This document shows positions 25,190 through 33,563 of a stretch of 64,000 nt of DNA, piece by piece. The notes below the pieces were generated by a model. That model was not told the DNA's origin and made no database searches. It saw nothing but the letters and a program-made list of their open reading frames with translations. The position numbers and the translations under genes were made by a program. The stretch is from Jannaschia faecimaris. GTDB taxonomy: Bacteria; Pseudomonadota; Alphaproteobacteria; Rhodobacterales; Rhodobacteraceae. The first letter of the stretch is position 1. Each line of letters starts with the position of its first letter. The stretch is from contig NZ_FNPX01000011.1 in the NCBI RefSeq assembly GCF_900107415.1, positions 1 through 64,000 on the forward strand, written 5' to 3'.

Positions 25190-27568
25190 ATGGCACAGAA
25201 CTCCAATATCGTCCTCGACTTCGCGCAGGTAAAGCGGGGCGACGTCGGCCTTGTTGGTGGCAAGAACGCCTCTCTGGGCGAAATGATCGGCGCGCTTGGA
25301 CCGAAGGGCATTCTGGTTCCGCCGGGCTTTGCCACGACGGCGGATGCGTTTCGTTCCTACCTTGCACACAACAATCTAAGCGACGCGATCGCAGAACAAA
25401 TGGACGCGCTTGCCGCTGGTCGGGTCAGCTTGCATGCGGCAGGCGAGCGTCTGCGCGCGCTCATCCTTGGCGGTGACTGGCCGGAGGAGATTGCCGATGC
25501 CATCGTGACCCACTACCGCGCCCTCGGTCGCGCGGCGAACGAGGCGGACCTGCCCGTCGCCGTCCGATCCAGCGCCACGGCAGAGGACTTGCCCGACGCA
25601 AGTTTCGCAGGCCAGCAGGAGACGTTCCTGAACGTTGTTGGCGAAGCGGCGCTGCTGGACGCTTGCAAGCGGTGCTACGCGTCGCTGTACACCGACCGGG
25701 CCATTTCTTACCGCCATATTCAAGGGTTCGACCACGATCAGGTCGTGCTTTCCATCGGCGTTCAGCAGATGGTGCGGGCCGACGTCGGCGGGTCGGGCGT
25801 CATGTTCTCCATCGACACGGAATCCGGCTTTCCGGATGTCGTGCTGATCAACGCGGCCTGGGGACTGGGTGAAAACGTCGTCCAAGGCGCGGTCGACCCG
25901 GACGAATACCAGGTCTTCAAACCATTCCTCGACAACCCAGACATAGTGCCGATCCTGGAAAAGCGGATCGGGGCCAAAGCGATCAAGATGATACATGACC
26001 GCGACGGTACGCCGCGAAACGTGCCGACATCCAAGGCCGAGCGAATGCACTTCGTCCTTAGCGACGCCGAGATCCTGACACTGGCGCGGCAGGCCTGTAT
26101 CATCGAAGACCACTACGGTCATCCGATGGACATGGAATGGGCGCGCGACGGCGTGACGGGTAAGCTCTATATCGTGCAGGCCCGGCCCGAGACGGTGCAA
26201 TCGCGCCTGGATGTGGGGTCATTGAAAACCTACGCCGTGCGCGACCCCGGCCCCCTGCTGCTGAACGGTCTCAGCGTCGGAAGTGCTGCGGTCGCGGGGC
26301 GTGTGTCGATCATCGAAAGTGCCGACGAAATCGATCGCTTCGTCGATGGCTCGATCCTGGTGACCAGCACGACCGACCCCGATTGGGTGCCGATCATGAA
26401 GCGCGCGGCGGCCATTGTCACCGACCACGGCGGACGTACATCGCATGCCGCCATCGTCAGCCGCGAACTCGGTCTGCCGGCCATCGTCGGATGCGGAAAC
26501 GCGACGCACGTCCTTCACGATGAACAAGATGTGACCGTTTCCTGCGCGGGCGGCGAAGAGGGTGTCGTGACCGCAGGAATCTCCGAGGTCATTGTGACCG
26601 AACAGACGTTGGGGGATCTGCCCAAGACCCGCACCAAGATCATGCTGAACCTTGCCAATCCCAGTGCGGCGCTGCGATGGTGGCACCTGCCGGTGGATGG
26701 GGTCGGGCTGGCGCGGATGGAGTTTGTCATAAACAGCGCGGTGCGCGTTCACCCCATGGCATTGGCGCATGGCGAGCGTGTGACTGACCCCGATGCACGT
26801 AAACAAATCGCGCGCCTGACCGCCGGATATGACAGTCAGCCCGATTACTTCGTCGACAAATTATCCCGCGGCCTGTCGCGGATCGCCGCGTTCTGTCATC
26901 CGAAGCCGGTGATCGTGCGAATGAGCGACTTCAAGACGAACGAATACGCCGACCTGCTGGGCGGGCCCGATTTTGAGCCACGGGAAGCAAACCCGATGCT
27001 GGGGTTCCGTGGCGCATCCCGCTATTATTCCGACAATTACCGCGACGGATTTGCGTTGGAATGCCAGGCGATTGCGCGATTGCGCGGGAAAATGGGCTTT
27101 GACAACGTTGTCGTCATGATCCCGTTTTGCCGCACCCCCGAGGAAGCAGATCAGGTCCTCGCCGTTATGGCGGAGAATGGGTTGGAGCGCGGTCAGGCCG
27201 GGCTTGAAGTCTATGTCATGTGCGAAATCCCCTCAAATGTCCTGCGCGCCGCGGAGTTCGCCGCCAAGTTTGACGGATTTTCAATCGGATCCAACGACCT
27301 GACGCAATTGACGCTTGGCATAGACCGCGATTCCGACGCGCTGGCCCCATTGTTCCGCGAAGACGACCCCGCCGTTCTGTGGATGATCGAAACCGTCATT
27401 CGGGAGGCACATAAGGCAGGGTCCAAGGTCGGTTTCTGCGGTCAAGCTCCAAGCAACGATCCGGCCTACGCAAAATACCTAGTTCAGTTTGGCATCGACT
27501 CCATCTCGGTGACGCCCGACAGCTTCTTGGACGTGCTGCGCAACGTCGCGCAGGCTGAATCCAGCTAG
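25190..27568 (+). CDS. ppsA: Phosphoenolpyruvate synthase
   Basis: Makes PEP from pyruvate and ATP, releasing AMP and phosphate, for gluconeogenesis. The product is 792 aa, the same length as E. coli PpsA. The N-terminal ATP-grasp part has VGGKNASLGEMI, VRSSATAEDLPDASFAGQQETFLN and MDMEWARDG. The phospho-histidine domain has GGRTSHAAIVSRELGLPAIVG with the catalytic His near residue 417. The C-terminal PEP/pyruvate barrel has GFRGASRY and SIGSNDLTQLTLGIDRDS. The ATG at 25190 follows GAAGGG. It converges on pfkB and the two stop codons share CTAG. Next to a phosphofructokinase it suggests control of carbon flux under energy limitation. Confidence 0.95.
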   Translation: MAQNSNIVLDFAQVKRGDVGLVGGKNASLGEMIGALGPKGILVPPGFATTADAFRSYLAHNNLSDAIAEQMDALAAGRVSLHAAGERLRALILGGDWPEEIADAIVTHYRALGRAANEADLPVAVRSSATAEDLPDASFAGQQETFLNVVGEAALLDACKRCYASLYTDRAISYRHIQGFDHDQVVLSIGVQQMVRADVGGSGVMFSIDTESGFPDVVLINAAWGLGENVVQGAVDPDEYQVFKPFLDNPDIVPILEKRIGAKAIKMIHDRDGTPRNVPTSKAERMHFVLSDAEILTLARQACIIEDHYGHPMDMEWARDGVTGKLYIVQARPETVQSRLDVGSLKTYAVRDPGPLLLNGLSVGSAAVAGRVSIIESADEIDRFVDGSILVTSTTDPDWVPIMKRAAAIVTDHGGRTSHAAIVSRELGLPAIVGCGNATHVLHDEQDVTVSCAGGEEGVVTAGISEVIVTEQTLGDLPKTRTKIMLNLANPSAALRWWHLPVDGVGLARMEFVINSAVRVHPMALAHGERVTDPDARKQIARLTAGYDSQPDYFVDKLSRGLSRIAAFCHPKPVIVRMSDFKTNEYADLLGGPDFEPREANPMLGFRGASRYYSDNYRDGFALECQAIARLRGKMGFDNVVVMIPFCRTPEEADQVLAVMAENGLERGQAGLEVYVMCEIPSNVLRAAEFAAKFDGFSIGSNDLTQLTLGIDRDSDALAPLFREDDPAVLWMIETVIREAHKAGSKVGFCGQAPSNDPAYAKYLVQFGIDSISVTPDSFLDVLRNVAQAESS

Positions 27569-28512
27569 AAGGCGACGACGGAACACGTCTGAAAAAGGGC
27601 CGCCGTCTCGACCGCATCGCAAAGTTCCGTGCCCTCGGTGCCAACGGTCGCGCTGGCGGCGGCAACGCCCCACCGCAGCGCCTCCTCCGGCGGGTCGCCG
27701 CGAGCCAGTGCCAGCGTCATGGCCCCGACAAAGGCATCCCCCGCCCCGATCTTGCTGCGCACGGGGACCGGGGCAGCCTGACACAGGAACCGCCCGGTCC
27801 GGGTCACCATGACCGATCCTTCGGCCCCCCTGCCGGTGACGACTATCTCAGCCACGCCCCGCGCAACGAGGCCTGACGCGAACGTCAGACTATCGGCGAT
27901 CATGTCCATCGCGTGGGCGGCGGCCCGCGCAGCCTCCTTCTGATCGACCCGCAGCAGGAGGAGCGGTGACCTGGGCTGCGCAATCAGACGCGCCAGCGGT
28001 GCCTTCGAGGTATCCACGATCAGCTTGTCAGTGCGGGGCGCGATGGCGTCCTGGATCAATTGAGGGAATTCTTCGGTCAGCCCGGGTGCCACGCCCCCAC
28101 TCAGCACGACCAATCCATGGACCGGCGCGGCGGCCGCGATCTCCGACAAAAGACGGGCCGCGTCCGGCTCCCCCAGTGTCTCGCCGGGAACGCTGAAGCG
28201 GAACTGTTCGCCAGTGGTCTCGTCCGTTACGGCGAAACTCTCGCGCGTCTCTCCGCGAACCCGGACAGCGTGCGTCGGCACTTCTTCCTCCGCCAGCAAG
28301 TCGCACAGACGATCGCCCATGGCCCCACCAACTGCGACCAGCGCTGTCGCCCTCCCACCCAGCTTGCGGATCGCGCGCGCGACATTCACGCCCCCGCCAC
28401 CCGGATCGACGCGGGGTGATCGACAATACAGTTTCGGGCCCGGCACGACCCGTTTGACCGACGTGGCAAGATCAACAGCCGGGTTCAGCGTGATGGTCAG
28501 GATGTCCGGCAT
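27565..28512 (-). CDS. pfkB: 6-phosphofructokinase, PfkB type
   Basis: A 315-aa ribokinase-family sugar-phosphate kinase. MPDILTITLNPAVDLATS, the substrate-binding GGGGVNVARAIRKLGG and the catalytic GAGDAFVGAM (Asp near residue 259) are diagnostic. The TLNPAVD opening and VDPGGGGVNVARAI are closest to E. coli PfkB; a 1-phosphofructokinase (FruK) or tagatose-6-phosphate kinase reading is less likely but possible. The Met at 28512 has AGGGAG 8 bases upstream. It is divergent from the phosphoribosyltransferase with an FNR-type box in between, and converges on ppsA. Confidence 0.9.
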   Translation of the reverse strand: MPDILTITLNPAVDLATSVKRVVPGPKLYCRSPRVDPGGGGVNVARAIRKLGGRATALVAVGGAMGDRLCDLLAEEEVPTHAVRVRGETRESFAVTDETTGEQFRFSVPGETLGEPDAARLLSEIAAAAPVHGLVVLSGGVAPGLTEEFPQLIQDAIAPRTDKLIVDTSKAPLARLIAQPRSPLLLLRVDQKEAARAAAHAMDMIADSLTFASGLVARGVAEIVVTGRGAEGSVMVTRTGRFLCQAAPVPVRSKIGAGDAFVGAMTLALARGDPPEEALRWGVAAASATVGTEGTELCDAVETAALFQTCSVVAF

Positions 28513-28561
28513 TCGCTTCACTCCCTTTCGACGACCATGTTCCAAACTTTCCGGTCAGCGC

Positions 28562-28575
28562 TTGAGCCAAATCAA
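28562..28575. promoter_or_regulatory. FNR/CRP-type box between pfkB and the phosphoribosyltransferase gene
   Basis: TTGAGCCAAATCAA has one mismatch to TTGAT-N4-ATCAA. Rightward, TATATT (28596-28601) lies 30 bases from its centre, close to class II geometry, making it a good candidate activator site for the phosphoribosyltransferase-PRPP synthetase pair. Confidence 0.6.
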
Positions 28576-28624
28576 AAGGATCCGGTCGAACCGGCTATAT
28601 TCTTATCGCGAAAGGGTTCGGCCG

Positions 28625-29293
28625 ATGACCGTGCGACCGCTGATGTTTCAAGACAGAGCTGATGCCGGTCGCCGGTTGGCCGCCGCCCTGCCCCCACTGG
28701 ACGCCGCCAATGCGGTCGTTGTCGCCCTGCCGCGCGGCGGCATTCCCGTGGCCGCCGAAATCTGCGCCACGCATGGCGTTCCGCTCGATCTGGTGCTGGT
28801 TCGCAAGATCGGGGCTCCGGGTCAGCCTGAACTGGCCATCGGTGCGGTGACGGATGGAAGCGTTCCACAGGTCATTGTGAACGAGGCCATTGCCCGACAG
28901 TTTGGTCTTTCCGCCGATAAAGTCCGGGGAATGGGCCAAACCCTGTTGCCCGAGATCGAGCGGCGGCGGCAAAGCTACCTCTCCGGACGCGACCCGCTGG
29001 CCCTGCAAGGCAAGACCGTGGTGGTCGTCGATGACGGCGTGGCAACCGGTGCCACCTTGCAGGCCAGCCTGACGGCCCTGAAGGCGCGCAAACCGGGCCG
29101 CGTGATCGTGGCGATACCGGTTGGCCCGCACGATATTGCAGATCGTCTGCACAGCCTTGCCGATCAGGTGATCTGCCTGAGTGACCTGACGTACTTCGGT
29201 GCGGTTGGCGGGGCGTACGTTTCCTTTCCGCAGGTGGACGACGCGACCGTTCGGGCGGCATTCGACCGTTTTGCTCCGCCAAGGGCGGGGTAG
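28625..29293 (+). CDS. Phosphoribosyltransferase of the COG1926 type
   Basis: A 222-aa type I phosphoribosyltransferase fold. MFQDRADAGRRLAAAL, VVALPRGGIPVAAEI and LVLVRKIGAPGQPELAIGAV form the N-terminal part, and the PRPP-binding loop is TVVVVDDGVATGAT near residue 137-150. COG1926 members have no firmly assigned base substrate. The ATG at 28625 has AAAGGG 8 bases upstream. It is followed after 4 bases by a PRPP-synthetase-like gene, so the two enzymes may make and use PRPP together. The promoter carries an FNR-type box. Confidence 0.9.
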   Translation: MTVRPLMFQDRADAGRRLAAALPPLDAANAVVVALPRGGIPVAAEICATHGVPLDLVLVRKIGAPGQPELAIGAVTDGSVPQVIVNEAIARQFGLSADKVRGMGQTLLPEIERRRQSYLSGRDPLALQGKTVVVVDDGVATGATLQASLTALKARKPGRVIVAIPVGPHDIADRLHSLADQVICLSDLTYFGAVGGAYVSFPQVDDATVRAAFDRFAPPRAG

Positions 29294-29297
29294 CGCC

Positions 29298-30230
29298 ATG
29301 CTGCTCTTCGCCCTCCCCGAGGCGCGGCACCTTGCCGACCCTCTGGCCCGTGCGTTGGCCATCGCCCTTGCCCCGCTCGAAGATCGTGCATTCGAAGACG
29401 GCGAAGGCAAGCTGCGACCATTGACGTCGGTGCGCGGCCACGATGTTTTCGTCATCCAGAGCCTGCACAGCAGGGCCGACCTTTCCGTGAACGACCGGCT
29501 GTGCCGCCTTCTATTTCTGATGGGCGTCCTGCGCGATCACGGAGCGGCGCGTATCACGGTCGTGACGCCTTATCTCTGTTATAGTCGCAAGGACCGGCGC
29601 ACCAAGCCGCGCGATCCGCTGACCCTGAGATACGTCGCGCAATTGATCGAGGCGCTCGGCTGCGACCGGATCGTCACGCTTGAGGTGCACAATCTCATGG
29701 CCTTCCAGAACGCGTTCCGCTGCCAGACCATCCATCTGGACATGGCGACCGTGTTCGAGAAAGCGGTAGCAACAACCCTCGCCGACAAGCCCGTTTGCGT
29801 TTTGTCCCCCGATCCCGGCGGCATCAAGCGCGCCCAATTGTTCCGTGAAGCCTTGGAAGCGCGACTTGATCGCCCGGTGGGGTTTGCGTTTGTCGACAAG
29901 CGACGAACCGCGGGCGTGCAGACCGGAGGCGCGTTGTCCGGCGATGTCGCGGGTGCGCGTGTTCTGATCGTGGACGACATCATCGCAAGCGGTGGCACCA
30001 TTCTGGCTGCGGCCAGGACGTGCCACGCGCATCAGGCCGCCGATTGCATCGCGATCGCGGCGCATGGTCTGTTCACGTCCGGTGCTGATGCGTTGTTCCA
30101 GTCCGGTGAGGTGTCGAGAATTCTCGTCTCGGACAGCGTGCCAGCCCAACAGGCGCAGATCGAAGTCGTCAGCGCGGTTCCCGCGCTGGCCACGACGATC
30201 CGCAGGCTGGCCAATCGTTCAGGGCAGTAA
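29298..30230 (+). CDS. Ribose-phosphate pyrophosphokinase-like protein
   Basis: A 310-aa PRPP-synthetase-family protein: VFVIQSLHS, YLCYSRKDRRTKPRDPLTLRYVAQLIEALG and the C-terminal PRPP-binding VLIVDDIIASGGTI. The usual metal/ATP motif (T-x-D-L-H-x-x-Q) is altered to TLEVHNLMAFQ, so it belongs to the divergent paralogue group, not the housekeeping PrsA. It probably forms PRPP from ribose 5-phosphate, but the altered motif leaves room for a different activity. It is the second gene after the phosphoribosyltransferase, and its end overlaps the convergent kinase-like gene by 12 bases. Confidence 0.85.
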   Translation: MLLFALPEARHLADPLARALAIALAPLEDRAFEDGEGKLRPLTSVRGHDVFVIQSLHSRADLSVNDRLCRLLFLMGVLRDHGAARITVVTPYLCYSRKDRRTKPRDPLTLRYVAQLIEALGCDRIVTLEVHNLMAFQNAFRCQTIHLDMATVFEKAVATTLADKPVCVLSPDPGGIKRAQLFREALEARLDRPVGFAFVDKRRTAGVQTGGALSGDVAGARVLIVDDIIASGGTILAAARTCHAHQAADCIAIAAHGLFTSGADALFQSGEVSRILVSDSVPAQQAQIEVVSAVPALATTIRRLANRSGQ

Positions 30231-31214
30231 CCGCTCGGCCACCTCCAGGTATCGCAATCCAAGCGGAATCCATTTTTCCGGCGTGCGGGGCATAGGCACC
30301 AGCATATGCGCAAAGCTCAGACGCGCACGCACAATGGCGTGGCAGACTTGATAGAACCGCAGAAGCTGCTCCTCCGGGCCGGGGCCAATACTCGCCTCAA
30401 GCGCCGAGATCAGATGCGGACCGATCCAGTCAGCCCCCAGCATGGCACATTCCAACCCGAGAAAGGCAATCTCACTGAACGGATCGACCAGCCGCAGCGT
30501 GCGGTTGAACTCAAGACAATCATAGATCACCGGGACATCACAAAAACAGATATGCTCGGGCCGCAGATCGCCGTGACCTTCGACGATGCCCCCAGCGTGC
30601 ACTCGTCGTGCCAACATGGCGGTCATCTTTGGCCGCAAAGCGTTCAACCCATCAAGAATGGCACGAATACGGGGGTGATGGCCGGCAAAGCGGGGGTTTA
30701 AAAGAACCTGCCGCGCCATCTCCAGTTGATCCTCCTGCACGGTCAGGAGTTCAGGTGCCTTCAGCCGCGTTGCGGGGGCACTGCCGTAAAACGCCGCAAG
30801 CACCGGCACCAGCGCATCGACATGCTTCGCCAGCATTGCATGGGGTCCACCAGCAGCAATCTGTGCGTCCAACATCCGCTCCGCTGGCAAACGGCGCATC
30901 TCGACCAGCCAGTCGATTGTGTTAAGGCAGGGGTCGCCAGCCGCAAGACAGCCGTCCGCGTTCCGCCCTAGCCGCACAGCCCCCAGATACAAATCGGGCG
31001 CAAGCCTGCGGTTAAGGTCAATTTCAGTCAGCGTGTTGTCATGACGCTCCCGCAGGTGCGTCAGATCCTGGAGTTCATCCCGGATCGCCTTCTTTAGCTT
31101 GAATACCTTGTCAGGTCCGATGAACAACCACGACTTTGATGTTTCGGTCAGTTCAACCGGTCCTGCCTCGGCAAGAAGGGTCCGGACTTCGGATACCAGC
31201 TCATTCCTTGACAT
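30219..31214 (-). CDS. Aminoglycoside-phosphotransferase-like kinase (COG2187 type)
   Basis: A 331-aa protein with the APH/choline-kinase fold: SWLFIGPDKVFKLKKAIRDE carries the ATP-binding Lys, and GIVEGHGDLRPEHICFCDVPVIYDCLEFN carries the catalytic HGDLRPEHI and the metal-binding D of the DFG equivalent. COG2187 proteins often carry a second AAA kinase domain, which is absent here. The ATG at 31214 overlaps the end of the ABC permease gene by 14 bases, so it is the last gene of the BMP-ABC operon. It may phosphorylate the imported nucleoside or sugar. That is inference; no substrate is known. Confidence 0.82.
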   Translation of the reverse strand: MSRNELVSEVRTLLAEAGPVELTETSKSWLFIGPDKVFKLKKAIRDELQDLTHLRERHDNTLTEIDLNRRLAPDLYLGAVRLGRNADGCLAAGDPCLNTIDWLVEMRRLPAERMLDAQIAAGGPHAMLAKHVDALVPVLAAFYGSAPATRLKAPELLTVQEDQLEMARQVLLNPRFAGHHPRIRAILDGLNALRPKMTAMLARRVHAGGIVEGHGDLRPEHICFCDVPVIYDCLEFNRTLRLVDPFSEIAFLGLECAMLGADWIGPHLISALEASIGPGPEEQLLRFYQVCHAIVRARLSFAHMLVPMPRTPEKWIPLGLRYLEVAERLLP

Positions 31215-32442
31215 ATGGCTTGCCATCGGCGGCTGGCGGGCGCGCACGACCGACAAGCCCGGCCACCACGATGATCGTAGCGATATAGGGGGCCATCGCA
31301 AGAAACTCCGACGGGATCGGGGTGCGCAACAGGGCAAGCTTCTGCTGAAGCGAATCCGCGAAACCGAAAACCAGTGCCGCCAATAGCGCGCCCACCGGAT
31401 GCCAGCGCCCGAAGATCATGGCCGCAAGTCCGATGAACCCGCGTCCTCCCGTCATGCCTTCGTCAAAGCGCCCGACCGACCCCAGCGTGAACCACGCACC
31501 GCCGAACCCCGCGACCATGCCAGCCACAGTCACGTTGATATAGCGCGTGCGATAGACGTTAATGCCCAGCGTGTCGGCGGCACGTGGATGTTCCCCCACC
31601 GCCCGCGCCCGCAATCCGTGGCGCGTGTGAAACAGGTAATAGGTCGCAAGCCCCGCGATTATAAAGGCCCCGTAGACGAATATGTTCTGACTGAACAACA
31701 CCGGGCCAACCACCGGAATGTCGCTGAGCACCGGGATCTCGATCGCACGGAAGACCGGGGCATTGTTGAGCGCGCGGTACTGCTGAAACACCTGGCTTGA
31801 GATGTAGCTGGTCAGGCCCAGCACGAACAGATTGATGAACACCCCGGCGATGATCTGGTCCATCCGGTAGGTCACCACAAGCGCGGCCAGAACAAAGCCG
31901 AACAGACCGCCCACCGCAACGGCCGCCGCCAGCCCGGCGACCCCGCCTGCCAGCGATCCGACCAGTGCGCCGGTAAACGCCCCCGCCAGCAGCATACCCT
32001 CGATCCCGATGTTGACGACGGCGACACGCTCCGACAGGACGCCTGCCATTCCACCAAGCGCAATCGGAACGGCCCGGACCAGGCTGGCCTGAAGCATCCC
32101 GGTCAGTGAGAAAGATTTTCCCGCCGTCGCCCAGACCAGAAACGCGGCCACGGCAATAGCCAACCCGATGCCAAGGGATAGCGCGCTCCATCGCGCCGCG
32201 CCGCGCAGATACTGGCGCACACCAAGAAATGTCAGGAATGCCGCCGCGACATAGATGAAGGGTCCACCCGGCACGACGAGGTTCGGCACCGGCCAGACGT
32301 CGGTCGGGCGTGACAATCGGAAGGTGGCCACGCCGTTGGCATCCGTCGCCAGGAACACCGCGATCAGCACGCCCAGCACGATCAGGATGGCTCCCGTAAT
32401 TCGCGTGTGCCGTTGTTGCGCCTTGTCAATCAACGCGGTCAT
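31201..32442 (-). CDS. BMP-type ABC importer permease 2
   Basis: A 413-aa inner-membrane permease of the branched-chain/nucleoside (BPD_transp_2) type with about ten helices, for example GAILIVLGVLIAVFLAT, VNIGIEGMLLAGAFTGALVGSL and MTGGRGFIGLAAMIFGRWHPVGALLAALVFG. The motif GIEGMLLAGA is typical of the YufQ/NupQ-like nucleoside importer subunit. The start at 32442 has GGAGGG upstream and overlaps the end of permease 1. Confidence 0.92.
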   Translation of the reverse strand: MTALIDKAQQRHTRITGAILIVLGVLIAVFLATDANGVATFRLSRPTDVWPVPNLVVPGGPFIYVAAAFLTFLGVRQYLRGAARWSALSLGIGLAIAVAAFLVWATAGKSFSLTGMLQASLVRAVPIALGGMAGVLSERVAVVNIGIEGMLLAGAFTGALVGSLAGGVAGLAAAVAVGGLFGFVLAALVVTYRMDQIIAGVFINLFVLGLTSYISSQVFQQYRALNNAPVFRAIEIPVLSDIPVVGPVLFSQNIFVYGAFIIAGLATYYLFHTRHGLRARAVGEHPRAADTLGINVYRTRYINVTVAGMVAGFGGAWFTLGSVGRFDEGMTGGRGFIGLAAMIFGRWHPVGALLAALVFGFADSLQQKLALLRTPIPSEFLAMAPYIATIIVVAGLVGRARPPAADGKPYVKE

Positions 32443-33563
32443 GACTTGCCCTCCGCCGATGGCCCGCGGCGAAAGCCCCAAGGGAAAAGCGCCCGCACAA
32501 GAAGTGGTGCCGCGATGAAGACGATGATCAGCGCTTGAATGATGCCGATCAGGTCGATGCTGACCCCTGCGTCGATCTGCATCTGCCGGCCCCCCGCCTC
32601 CAGCGCGCCGAACAGCAGACCCGCGAACAGCACGCCAACCGGATGAGAGCGGCCCATAAGGGCAACCGCGATCGCGTTGAACCCGATCCCGGCCGAGAAG
32701 CCCGGCGTTGCACGGTCCAGCACACCCAACACCTGATTTGCCCCCGCAAGCCCCGCCATGGCTCCGGCGACAGCCATGGCCAGGACGATTGTCAGACCGG
32801 CATTGATCCCAGCAAACCGGGCCGCAACCGCGTTTTCCCCGCTTGCGCGAAACTCGAAGCCGAGCTTGCTGCGAAACAGGAGCCAGTAGGCGACCACCAC
32901 CATGACAAGGGTCAGGAATATCCCGGCATGCAGCCGCAGGTTCGGATCAAAAACCGCCAGGAGCCGCGGCAGTTCGGCCGCGTCGGGCACCGATTTCGAA
33001 ATGGGATCGGCGCGTCCTTCTTTCTGGATAAAGGGCGTGCGCAGCAGAAAGTCGAGCAGGCGATAGGAAATCAGGTTGAGCATGATGGTGGAAATCACTT
33101 CATGCGCACCAGTCGCCGCACGCAGCCAGCCCGCGATCCCGGCATAGAATGCCCCCGCAATCGCCCCCGCCAGAACGGCACCTGGAAGGGCGATAACTGC
33201 GGGCATGTCGCCCAGGACCACACCCGCGGCAACGGCGGCCAGACCCCCGATGATGATCTGCCCCTCGGCACCGATGTTGAACAGGCCCGCGCGAAAACCC
33301 AGGGCCAGCCCAAGGCCCGCCAGAACCAACGGACACGCGGCCGTCAATGTCTCCGACACCGCGTTGATCGACCCGACCGACCCCACCACAAGGGCCATAT
33401 ATGACTTGCCGATCGTGGCCAGATCGACGCCCGTGCCGGCCATTACGACGGCTCCGAGGATAAGGGCGGCCGCGAACGCGAACAGGGGCACGATCACCAG
33501 GTCCTCGACCTCGGTCCGCCCGATGAGCTTGCCGCGCACCGCTTGGTCCATCGGCGCGGTCAC
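32439..33563 (-). CDS. BMP-type ABC importer permease 1
   Basis: A 374-aa permease of the same family as its downstream neighbour: LGFRAGLFNIGAEGQIIIGGLAA, HEVISTIMLNLI and GFNAIAVALMGRSHPVGVLFAGLLFG are its hallmark stretches. The GTG start overlaps the ATPase stop in GTGA. It forms the membrane channel with permease 2. Confidence 0.92.
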   Translation of the reverse strand: MTAPMDQAVRGKLIGRTEVEDLVIVPLFAFAAALILGAVVMAGTGVDLATIGKSYMALVVGSVGSINAVSETLTAACPLVLAGLGLALGFRAGLFNIGAEGQIIIGGLAAVAAGVVLGDMPAVIALPGAVLAGAIAGAFYAGIAGWLRAATGAHEVISTIMLNLISYRLLDFLLRTPFIQKEGRADPISKSVPDAAELPRLLAVFDPNLRLHAGIFLTLVMVVVAYWLLFRSKLGFEFRASGENAVAARFAGINAGLTIVLAMAVAGAMAGLAGANQVLGVLDRATPGFSAGIGFNAIAVALMGRSHPVGVLFAGLLFGALEAGGRQMQIDAGVSIDLIGIIQALIIVFIAAPLLVRALFPWGFRRGPSAEGKS

